34,268 nucleotides of DNA. Source: Lysobacter enzymogenes (lineage in GTDB: Bacteria > Pseudomonadota > Gammaproteobacteria > Xanthomonadales > Xanthomonadaceae). Where the stretch lies: assembly GCF_900106525.1 (NCBI RefSeq), contig NZ_FNOG01000011.1, positions 1 through 34,268 of the forward strand, read 5' to 3'. Below are positions 15,132 through 21,966 of this stretch, piece after piece. Made by a program: the position numbers and the translations under genes. Within the stretch, counting starts at the first letter, position 1; the number at the start of each line of letters is the position of its first letter. Under the pieces are notes generated by a model, which did no database searches, was not told the origin of the DNA, and worked only from the letters and a program-made list of their open reading frames with translations.

Positions 15132-15836
15132 ATGCAAGCCAGCGACACCGGCGTGGAAGTGGCCGCGCTGCTGTGCGGCCGCGCCGTGCCCTACACCCGG
15201 CCGGGCAGCCGCAGCGGGATCGACAAGCGGCCGCTGCGCGGCCGCGTGCGCATCGGCGAAACCGGCCTGGACGGCGACGAGCAGGGCGACCTGCGCGTGC
15301 ACGGCGGCCCGGACAAGGCCGTGCACCACTATCCGCGCGAGCACTACCGCCTGTGGCGCGAGGAACTCGGCGCGCACGCGCTGCTCGACGCGCCCGGCGC
15401 GTTCGGCGAGAACCTCAGCAGCGAAGGCCTGACCGAGGCGCAGGTGTGCCTGGGCGATCGCTACCGCTTCGGCGGCGCGCTGCTGGAAGTCAGCCAGGCG
15501 CGGCAGCCGTGCTGGAAACTCAACGACCGCTTCGGCGTGGCCGACATGGCGCGGCGGATGCAGGCCAACGGCCGCACCGGCTGGTACTACCGGGTGCTCG
15601 AAACCGGCGAGGCCGAAGCCGGCGACCGCCTGATTCTGCTGGAGCGCCCGTGGCCGCGCTGGTCGCTGCAACGCATCGCGACGATGCTGTTCGTGCGCAC
15701 GCTCGAACGCGAAGAATTGCAGGCCGCGCTGGCCTTGCCGCTGGTGCCGTCGTGGCGCAAGCTGGTCGAGGCCCGGCTCGCGCGCGGCGAAGTCGAGGAT
15801 TGGAGTCGCCGCATCGACGGCCCGTCGAAGGCGTAA
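15132..15836 (+). CDS. MOSC domain protein (YiiM-like)
   Basis: Predicted 234-residue cytosolic protein. The MOSC domain spans about residues 15-165, with DLRVHGGPDKAVHHYPREHY, GENLSSEGL and GDRYRFGGALLEVSQARQPC. The conserved Cys127 lies in QPCWKL. A helical C-terminal part follows, as in E. coli YiiM, which needs molybdenum cofactor to detoxify N-hydroxylated bases. MOSC domains generally bind molybdenum cofactor or handle sulfur. The ATG at 15132 is preferred over the in-frame GTG at 15120 because GGAGAG lies at 15122-15127. It is third in the MarR-thioredoxin-MOSC group, and DUF2164 follows after 32 bases. Confidence 0.9.
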   Translation: MQASDTGVEVAALLCGRAVPYTRPGSRSGIDKRPLRGRVRIGETGLDGDEQGDLRVHGGPDKAVHHYPREHYRLWREELGAHALLDAPGAFGENLSSEGLTEAQVCLGDRYRFGGALLEVSQARQPCWKLNDRFGVADMARRMQANGRTGWYYRVLETGEAEAGDRLILLERPWPRWSLQRIATMLFVRTLEREELQAALALPLVPSWRKLVEARLARGEVEDWSRRIDGPSKA

Positions 15837-15868
15837 GCCCGCGCTGCCGCGACAGGAGCGATGCGACG

Positions 15869-16123
15869 GTGGATACGATCCGGTTCGACGATCAGGAAAA
15901 GGCGCTGCTGGTGGCCAAGCTGCAGCGCTATTTCACCGAAGAGCTGAAGCAGCCGATCGGCCGCTTCGACGCGGAGTTCCTGCTCGACTTCCTGTCCGAA
16001 GAGCTGGGTGCGTACTACTACAACCGCGGCGTGGCCGATGCGCAGGCGGTGCTGACGGCGAAGGCCGCGGATCTGGCCGATGCAGTGTGGCAACTGGAAC
16101 GGCCGACCGAGTTCAAGCGCTGA
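15869..16123 (+). CDS. DUF2164 family protein
   Basis: Predicted 84-residue protein. LVAKLQRYFTEEL, IGRFDAEFLLDFLSEELG and YYYNRGVADAQAVL match the DUF2164 family of small proteins of unknown function. The GTG at 15869 fits the family start, with AGGAG at 15853-15857; an ATG at 15861 is in another frame. It closely follows the MOSC gene and probably belongs to the same transcript. Its last third, its stop codon and the repeat after it are duplicated in tandem immediately downstream. Confidence 0.88.
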   Translation: MDTIRFDDQEKALLVAKLQRYFTEELKQPIGRFDAEFLLDFLSEELGAYYYNRGVADAQAVLTAKAADLADAVWQLERPTEFKR

Positions 16124-16143
16124 GGTTCGGCCTGGCCTGAAAC

Positions 16144-16176
16144 AAAAGCCTCGGGCCTGAAGGCCCTCCCACAAAA
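16144..16176. repeat. REP-like single unit, copy B
   Basis: One unit of the GGGCCTGAAGGCCCTCCCACA repeat follows the stop of the DUF2164 gene. It is the first of two identical copies made by the 154-bp tandem duplication. Confidence 0.8.
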
Positions 16177-16277
16177 ACCGCGGCGTGGCCGATGCGCAGG
16201 CGGTGCTGACGGCGAAGGCGGCGGATCTGGCCGATGCAGTGTGGCAGCTGGAACGGCCGACCGAGTTCAAGCGCTGA
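16176..16277 (+). pseudogene. Duplicated 3' fragment of the DUF2164 gene
   Basis: This second copy carries only the C-terminal portion of the DUF2164 reading frame plus its stop codon. It has no start with a ribosome site and is in a different frame from the intact gene. Its two changes relative to the intact gene fall at third codon positions and are silent (GCC to GCG; CAA to CAG). Confidence 0.85.
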
Positions 16278-16297
16278 GGTTCGGCCTGGCCTGAAAC

Positions 16298-16384
16298 AAA
16301 AGCCTCGGGCCTGAAGGCCCTCCCACAAAAGCGCGAGCCGCGACGGGCCGCTGTTGTGGGAGGGCCTTCAGGCCCGACGCTTTC
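16298..16384. repeat. REP-like inverted pair, copy C
   Basis: The unit at 16298-16330 faces an inverted unit at 16353-16384 (TTGTGGGAGGGCCTTCAGGCCCGACGC) across a 22-base GC-rich spacer. The left half comes from the 154-bp duplication, and the right half lies outside it. It separates convergent genes (DUF2164 and DUF3574). Confidence 0.85.
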
Positions 16385-16401
16385 CGCTCCGTCGCGACGA
16401 A

Positions 16402-16851
16402 CTAACCGACCCGCCCGCCCGGCCGCGCCGCCATCGCGAAGCACGCACGCACCGGCGAACTCACGATCAATACCGCTTCCTGCTTGAAGCGCCGCTTGTA
16501 CTCGTCGGCGATCTCGACCACGCGCTTGCGTTCCTCGGCCGTGTCCTCGTGGATCAGGTCGATCGCGCGCGAGTCTTCCTGTTCGACCTGGCCGCTGTCG
16601 CCGCGCCACTGGCCCTTGGCCTGGTAGACGGTAAGGCCGGCCGGGAAGCGCGGGGTGACGAACTCGGCCAGGAACGCCTGCCACTGCGCCTCGCTGACCG
16701 GGCCGTCGGGGCTGTTCATGCCGAACAGCACGCGGTCCTGGCGGCGCTCGGCGCAGGCGCTGGGGTCGCCGGGTTTGACCGGCAGCGGCGCCAGCGAGGC
16801 GCAAGCCGTGAGCGCGCACAGCGCGAGGCAAAGCACAGTGGGGCGGAGCAT
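16402..16851 (-). CDS. DUF3574 family lipoprotein
   Basis: Predicted 149-residue envelope lipoprotein. The N-terminus MLRPTVLCLALCALTAC is a lipoprotein signal with lipobox LTAC (Cys17). The mature part has VLFGMNSPDGPVSEAQWQAF, FPAGLTVYQAKGQWR and YKRRFKQEAVLIV, matching the DUF3574 pattern. Its function is unknown. ATG 16851 is chosen because the signal peptide starts there; the frame is open to 17055 through a REP element but has no ribosome site there. The gene lies downstream of putA on the same strand but is separated by a terminator and a REP hairpin, so it is probably expressed separately. Confidence 0.88.
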   Translation of the reverse strand: MLRPTVLCLALCALTACASLAPLPVKPGDPSACAERRQDRVLFGMNSPDGPVSEAQWQAFLAEFVTPRFPAGLTVYQAKGQWRGDSGQVEQEDSRAIDLIHEDTAEERKRVVEIADEYKRRFKQEAVLIVSSPVRACFAMAARPGGRVG

Positions 16852-16957
16852 GGGCGGACCCTGGAGAGCGACAGGCGCAAGCGTACTGCGCGCAGGGTAG
16901 GGCGGCGCTGCGACTGCGGTCGCGAGTTCGCAGTGCCGGTTCGATTCGGGCGGATAT

Positions 16958-17022
16958 AAAAGCGTCGGGCCTGAAGACCCTCCCACACCTTCCTGTGGGA
17001 GGGCCTTCAGGCCCGACGCTTT
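16958..17022. repeat. REP-like inverted pair, copy D (compact hairpin)
   Basis: AAAGCGTCGGGCCTGAAGACCCTCCCACA faces TGTGGGAGGGCCTTCAGGCCCGACGCTTT with almost no spacer. The pair can fold into a single stem of nearly 30 bp with one mismatch. It lies between putA and the DUF3574 gene, just beyond the putA terminator. Confidence 0.88.
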
Positions 17023-17050
17023 GCGCTCAGACGCATCAGAACCCAACACA

Positions 17051-17087
17051 AACAAAAGGCGCGGCCGCCGCAGCGGCCGCGCCTTCG
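17051..17087 (-). terminator. Rho-independent terminator of putA
   Basis: On the minus strand GGCGCGGCCGCTG and CGGCGGCCGCGCC form a stem of about 12 bp followed by TTTTGTTTG. It starts about 12 bases after the putA stop codon. Confidence 0.88.
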
Positions 17088-17098
17088 CGATCGCCCGA

Positions 17099-20000
17099 TC
17101 AGTCGCCCAGCGTCAGCAGCGAGGCGTTGCCGCCGGCCGCGGTGGTGTTGACGGTGATGGTCTTCTCGGTGGTGAAGCGCGGCAGGTAGTGCGGGCCGCC
17201 GGCCTTGGGGCCGGTGCCGGACAGGTTCTGGCCGCCGAAGGGCTGCACGCCGACCACCGCGCCGATCTGGTTGCGGTTGACGTAGCAGTTGCCGACCTTG
17301 ACCCGCGCGCTGATGCGCTCGATGGTCTCGTCGATGCGCGAGTGGATGCCCAGGGTCAGGCCGTAGCCGGTGGCGTTGATCGCATCGATCACCGCGTCGA
17401 GCTGGTCGGCCTTCCAGCGGATCACGTGCAGCACCGGGCCGAACACTTCCTTGTGCAGCTGGCCGAGCGACTTGAGCGCGTAGGCGCGCGGGGCGAAGAA
17501 GCTGCCGTGGGCGGCGTCGGCGTCGAGCGCGACTTCGGCGATCTTGGTCGCTTCGCTGTCCATGCGCTGGGCGTGGTCGCGCAGCATCTTCAGCGCGTCC
17601 TCGTCGATCACCGGGCCGACGTCGGTCGACAGCAGGCCCGGGTCGCCGACCTTCAGCTCGGCCATCGCGCCGGCGAGCATGTGGGTGACCTTGTCGGCGA
17701 TGTCGTCCTGCACGAACAGCACGCGCGCGGCCGAGCAGCGCTGGCCGGCCGAGGTGAAGGCCGAGCCGATCGCGTCCTTGACCAGTTGTTCCGGCAGCGA
17801 GGAGGAGTCGGCGATCAGCGCGTTCTGGCCGCCGGTCTCGGCGATCAGCACGCCGATGGCGGCGTCGCGCGCGGCCAGCGCGCGGTTGATCGCGCGCGCG
17901 GTGTCGGTCGAGCCGGTGAAGGCCACGCCGGCCACGCGCGGATCGCGGGTCAGCGCCGCGCCGACGGTGGCGCCGTCGCCGGGCAGGAACTGCAGCACCG
18001 CTTCGGGGATGCCGGCTTCGTGCAGCAGCTTGACCGCGTAGTAGCCGATCAGGTTGGTCTGCTCGGCCGGCTTGGCGATGACGGCGTTGCCGGCGGCCAG
18101 CGCCGCGGAGATCTGGCCCAGGAAGATCGCCAGCGGGAAGTTCCACGGGCTGATGCAGACGAACACGCCGCGGCCGGACAGGTGCAGGGTGTTGGATTCG
18201 CCGGTCGGGCCCGGCAGCGCTTCGGGCGCGAACAGCTTGCGCGCCTGGGCGCCGTAGTAGCGCAGGAAGTCGACCGCTTCGCGCACTTCGGCGACGCCGT
18301 CGGGGATGGTCTTGCCGGCTTCCTTGGTGCACAGCGCGATGTATTGCGGCATGCGCTCTTCCAGCAGCTGCGCGGCGTGCTCGAGGATCGCGGCGCGGCT
18401 GGCGGCCGGGGTGGCGTCCCAGGCGTCGTGCGCGGCGACCGCGTTCTTCAGCGCCTGCTCGACGGTGGCGCTGTCGGCGGCCTTCCACTGGCCGACGATC
18501 TCGCGGCGGTCGGCCGGGTTGGTCACGGCGATGTCGGCGCCGCCGACGGACGCGCCCGGCACCAGCGGCGCGGCGCGCCAGTCGGTGCGGGCGGCGGCGT
18601 TGACGTCGGCGGCGAGGGACTGCAGTTGCTGGTCGTTGGCGAGATTGACGCCCATGGAATTGGTCCTGTCGAAGCCGAAGCTACGGTAGAGGTCGGCCGG
18701 AAGCGGAATGCGCGGATGCGGGATGCTGGCGAAGCCGGACACCGTTTCGACCGGATCCTGGATCAGGTCGTCGATGGCGATGTCCTCGTCGGTGATGCGG
18801 TTGACGAAGCTGGAGTTGGCGCCGTTCTCGAGCAGGCGGCGCACCAGGTACGGCAGCAGGTCTTCGTGCGAGCCGACCGGCGCGTACACGCGGCACGGCG
18901 CGTTCAGGCGGTCGGCCGGGATCACTTCGGCGTAGAGGTCGTCGCCCATGCCGTGCAGCTTCTGGAATTCGAAGTGCTGCTCGCGGCCCATCGCCTTGGC
19001 GCGCTGATGGATGGTGGCGATGGTCTGGGCGTTGTGGGTGGCGAACATCGGATAGATCGCGTCCGAAGCCTCCAGCATGCGCCGGGCGTTGGCCAGGTAC
19101 GACACGTCGGTGTTCGGCTTGCGGGTGAACACCGGATAGCCCAACTGGCCGTCGACCTGGGCGCGCTTGACCTCGCTGTCCCAGTACGCGCCCTTGACCA
19201 GGCGCACCGGGATGCGGCGGCCGACCCGGCGGGCGAGGTCGGCGATGAAGGCGATCGCCTCCGGCGCGCGCTTCTGGTAGGCCTGGATCGCCAGGCCGTA
19301 GCCTTCCCAGCCGTCCAGCGAGGCGTCGGAGTAGGCGGCCGCGATCACGTCCAGCGACAGCTCCAGGCGGTCGGCTTCCTCGGCGTCGATGGTGAAGCCG
19401 ATGCCGTAGCCCTTGGCCAACTGCGCCAGTTCCAGCACGCGCGGGGTCAGTTCGGCGAATACGCGTTCGCGCTTGGCGTGCTCGTAGCGCGGGTGCAGCG
19501 CCGAGAGCTTGACCGAGATCGACGGCGTGGCGAACACGTCGGCGTTCTTGTAGTTGCCGCTCTTGCCGATCGCGTGGATCGCGTCGCGATAGGCCTGCAG
19601 GTAGCGCAGCGCGTCCTTGGTGGTCAGCGCGCCTTCGCCGAGCATATCGAAGGAATAGCGGTAGTTCGCGTTGTCGCCCTTCTTCGAGCGCGACAGCGCC
19701 TCGCCGATGGTGCGGCCCATGACGAACTGGTGGCCCATGATGCGCATGGCCTGGCGCACCGCCAGCCGGATCACCGGCTCGCCGACGCGGCCGATCAGTC
19801 GCTTGAAGGCGTTGTGGACGTCGCGCTTGGTGTCGTCGGCCAGGTCGACCAGGGTGCCGGTCAGCATCAGGCCCCAGGTCGAGGCGTTGACCAGCACCGA
19901 GTCCGATTGGCCCAGATGCCGCTTCCAGTCGGCCTCGCCGAGCTTGTCGCGGATCAGCTTGTCCGCGGTCTCCTGATCCGGAATGCGCAGCAGCGCCTCG

Positions 20001-20338
20001 GCCACGCACATCAGCAGCACGCCTTCCTCGCTGCCCAGGTCGTACTGGCGCATGAAGGCTTCGATCGCGCCCTGGTCCTGGGCGCGGGCGCGGACCCGGC
20101 GGACCAGATCGGCGGCGGTGGCCTGGGCGGCGTTGCGGTCGGCGTCGGGCAGGCGCGCCAGTTCGAGCAGGCCGCGCACGTGCTCGGCTTCGTCGCGCAC
20201 CCAGCCTGCGGTGAGCGCGGCGCGCGCGGCCGCCGGCGGTGCCGGCAGTTCGGGGCTGATCATCGGCGACAGCGGCGGGGTGCCGGTGCGCGGCGGCGGG
20301 CCGTCGCTGGCGACGGCGGAGGACTCGTTGGTGGACAT
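17099..20338 (-). CDS. putA: Bifunctional proline dehydrogenase / glutamate-semialdehyde dehydrogenase
   Basis: Predicted 1079-residue enzyme oxidising proline to glutamate in two steps: an FAD domain passes electrons to quinone and an NAD-dependent aldehyde dehydrogenase domain follows. The proline dehydrogenase part (about 60-560) includes RLVKGAYWDSEVKRAQ, FATHNAQT and FEFQKLHGMGDDLY. The aldehyde dehydrogenase part (about 590-1060) includes ISPWNFPLAIFLGQ, FTGSTDTAR, AETGGQN (general-base Glu) and AGQRCSAARV (catalytic Cys). The N-terminus is a Pro/Ser-rich stretch of about 30 residues with no ribbon-helix-helix, so this PutA cannot repress its own gene as the longer enterobacterial form does. 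The ribosome site before ATG 20338 is weak. A terminator follows directly. Confidence 0.95.
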   Translation of the reverse strand: MSTNESSAVASDGPPPRTGTPPLSPMISPELPAPPAAARAALTAGWVRDEAEHVRGLLELARLPDADRNAAQATAADLVRRVRARAQDQGAIEAFMRQYDLGSEEGVLLMCVAEALLRIPDQETADKLIRDKLGEADWKRHLGQSDSVLVNASTWGLMLTGTLVDLADDTKRDVHNAFKRLIGRVGEPVIRLAVRQAMRIMGHQFVMGRTIGEALSRSKKGDNANYRYSFDMLGEGALTTKDALRYLQAYRDAIHAIGKSGNYKNADVFATPSISVKLSALHPRYEHAKRERVFAELTPRVLELAQLAKGYGIGFTIDAEEADRLELSLDVIAAAYSDASLDGWEGYGLAIQAYQKRAPEAIAFIADLARRVGRRIPVRLVKGAYWDSEVKRAQVDGQLGYPVFTRKPNTDVSYLANARRMLEASDAIYPMFATHNAQTIATIHQRAKAMGREQHFEFQKLHGMGDDLYAEVIPADRLNAPCRVYAPVGSHEDLLPYLVRRLLENGANSSFVNRITDEDIAIDDLIQDPVETVSGFASIPHPRIPLPADLYRSFGFDRTNSMGVNLANDQQLQSLAADVNAAARTDWRAAPLVPGASVGGADIAVTNPADRREIVGQWKAADSATVEQALKNAVAAHDAWDATPAASRAAILEHAAQLLEERMPQYIALCTKEAGKTIPDGVAEVREAVDFLRYYGAQARKLFAPEALPGPTGESNTLHLSGRGVFVCISPWNFPLAIFLGQISAALAAGNAVIAKPAEQTNLIGYYAVKLLHEAGIPEAVLQFLPGDGATVGAALTRDPRVAGVAFTGSTDTARAINRALAARDAAIGVLIAETGGQNALIADSSSLPEQLVKDAIGSAFTSAGQRCSAARVLFVQDDIADKVTHMLAGAMAELKVGDPGLLSTDVGPVIDEDALKMLRDHAQRMDSEATKIAEVALDADAAHGSFFAPRAYALKSLGQLHKEVFGPVLHVIRWKADQLDAVIDAINATGYGLTLGIHSRIDETIERISARVKVGNCYVNRNQIGAVVGVQPFGGQNLSGTGPKAGGPHYLPRFTTEKTITVNTTAAGGNASLLTLGD

Positions 20339-20368
20339 CGGACCCGGGACAGGGGTGGGAAGTCCGCC

Positions 20369-20374
20369 ATTTTA
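20369..20374 (-). promoter_or_regulatory. Possible -10 box of putA
   Basis: TAAAAT on the minus strand is a five-of-six match to the -10 consensus, 30 bases before the putA start, in the only AT-rich patch nearby. No clear -35 box is visible. Confidence 0.3.
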
Positions 20375-20983
20375 GAGCTTTCTCTCGACCGCCAGCTGCC
20401 TTTTGCGGCCGGATCGGGCGCGGCCGCGCCATCCGCCGCAGTAGGGAGGCCGCGCTCGCACGCGCGCCGCCGAGGCGGGGCCGGCATGGCCCGATGCCGG
20501 CCGGGCGCGGGCCTGACATGGGCTCGACATGGGCTCGACGCAGCGCCCGAATCGGCGCGGATCGCTCGCGCGGACAGGCGATCGGGCCGTTCCGGCAAGG
20601 TCTGCGGCCGCGCCGCGGACTTGCTCGCAAGGCCTGCGTTGGATGCGCTAACTTGCATCGGTCACGTTTGCGACGCATGCCCCGATTGCGCGCCCGGCCG
20701 GCCGTGCGCGGCGCAAACCCGCGCCGACATTGGTTCTGCGCGATTTTCGCCGGCGCACGCTCGGTGCAAGTGGCGGGTTGCCGCAGGGCGGGGGCGCCGC
20801 TACCATTTCTCGGTTATCCGTAGCGCCGATCCCGGCGTGATGGGCCCGGCAGGGCTCGCCAGCCACCTCGCAGTTCCCGCACGGTCCGCGCGTCCCTCCA
20901 AGGGCGCCGCCGGCGCCGGGACGAGAGGCAGCCCGCGGAGCGCGCGTTAGATCACCACACTGATTTATTCGGGGCTCGAACTG
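20375..20983. other. Divergent intergenic region between putA and coxB
   Basis: About 600 bases with no supportable gene on either strand. The several frames open here are GC-rich shadows. The only local structure I see is a short direct repeat of ATGGGCTCGAC (about 20519-20541). The promoter of the oxidase cluster should lie in the right half, but I cannot point to convincing -35 and -10 boxes. A long 5' leader for coxB is possible. Confidence 0.5.
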
Positions 20984-21940
20984 ATGAAAGCCGGTCGTTT
21001 CAAGCAGTGGGCAGCGGGCGTCGCCGCGATGGCGTCGCCGGTCCTGGCGTTCGCGCAGGCGGCCGATCCCAAGCCGTGGCAATTGAACATGGGCAAGGGC
21101 GTCACCGCCCAATCGATGAACGCCCACTCCGCGCACATGCTGGCGCTGTGGATCTGCGTGGTGATCGGCATCCTGGTCTTCGGCGCGATGGCCGTGGCCA
21201 TGTTCAAGTTCCGCAAGTCCAAGGGCGCGGTGCCCGACAAGGACTTCGTCCACAGCACCAAGCTGGAGATCGTCTGGACGGTCGTGCCGGTGGCGCTGCT
21301 GGTGCTGATGGCGTTCCCCGCCACCAGCAAGCTCATCAACATGTACGACACCCGCGATTCGGCGATGACGGTGAAGATCACCGGCTACCAATGGATGTGG
21401 AAGTACGACTACCTCGGCGAAGGCGTGTCCTTCACCAGCCGCCTGGACCGCAAGAGCGACCAGCTGCGCCAGAGCGGCAAGCACGTCACCGCCGCCGACC
21501 ACGAGCACTACCTGCTCGACGTCGACAACGTGCTGGTGCTGCCCACCGACACCAAGATCCGCTTCGTGATCACCGCCGACGACGTCATCCACGCCTGGTG
21601 GGTGCCGGCGCTGGGCTGGAAGCAGGACGCGATCCCGGGCATCGTCAACGAGGCCTGGACCGACATCAAGGAGCCGGGCATCTACCGCGGCCAGTGCGCC
21701 GAGCTGTGCGGCAAGGACCACGGCTTCATGCCGATCGTGGTGCGCGCGCTGCCCAAGGCCGAATACCAGCAGTGGCTGGCCGAGCAGAAGGCCAAGAACG
21801 CGCCGCCGGCCGCTCCGGCCGCCGCGCCGGCCGCGGCCCCCGCCCAGACCGCTCCCGCCGCCGCGCAGGCTCCCGCCGCCGGCACTGCCAGTTCCGATGC
21901 CCCGGCCGCCGCCCCCAAGGGCGCCGCGACCGCCGGTTGA
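20984..21940 (+). CDS. coxB: Cytochrome c oxidase subunit II
   Basis: Predicted 318-residue inner-membrane protein that accepts electrons from cytochrome c through the binuclear CuA centre. A signal peptide ends at AFAQ (about residue 25). Two transmembrane helices follow (about 50-75 and 93-115). The periplasmic cupredoxin domain carries YQWMWKYDY (the aromatic electron-entry patch) and the CuA ligands: His in DVIHAWWVP, and GQCAELCGKDHGFMP, which contributes two Cys, Glu, His and Met. The C-terminal 45 residues are an Ala/Pro-rich tail with no heme c motif, so this is the plain aa3 type rather than caa3. It is the first gene of the oxidase cluster, with coxA 26 bases downstream. Confidence 0.96.
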   Translation: MKAGRFKQWAAGVAAMASPVLAFAQAADPKPWQLNMGKGVTAQSMNAHSAHMLALWICVVIGILVFGAMAVAMFKFRKSKGAVPDKDFVHSTKLEIVWTVVPVALLVLMAFPATSKLINMYDTRDSAMTVKITGYQWMWKYDYLGEGVSFTSRLDRKSDQLRQSGKHVTAADHEHYLLDVDNVLVLPTDTKIRFVITADDVIHAWWVPALGWKQDAIPGIVNEAWTDIKEPGIYRGQCAELCGKDHGFMPIVVRALPKAEYQQWLAEQKAKNAPPAAPAAAPAAAPAQTAPAAAQAPAAGTASSDAPAAAPKGAATAG

Positions 21941-21966
21941 TCGTCCGCATTTATCAGAGGTAGGTC

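Larger units (their letters stand above)
16022..16329 (+). repeat. 154-bp tandem duplication (2 copies)
   Basis: Positions 16022-16175 repeat as 16176-16329 with only two differences (16066 C versus 16220 G; 16093 A versus 16247 G). The unit holds the last 33 codons of the DUF2164 gene, its stop, and a GGGCCTGAAGGCCCTCCCACAAAA repeat. A short A-rich match (AAAA before AACCGCGG) at the junction fits slippage or unequal crossing-over. Confidence 0.95.

Noticed and set aside
10993-17022. Possible CRISPR array from recurring short repeats
   Set aside because: The repeats are inverted pairs scattered between genes, with no regular spacers and no cas genes.
17021-20950. 1309-codon open frame on the plus strand opposite putA
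   Set aside because: It is the antisense shadow of putA in GC-rich DNA. The translation is low-complexity Gly/Ala/Arg/Val with no domain, while the minus strand has complete PutA motifs.
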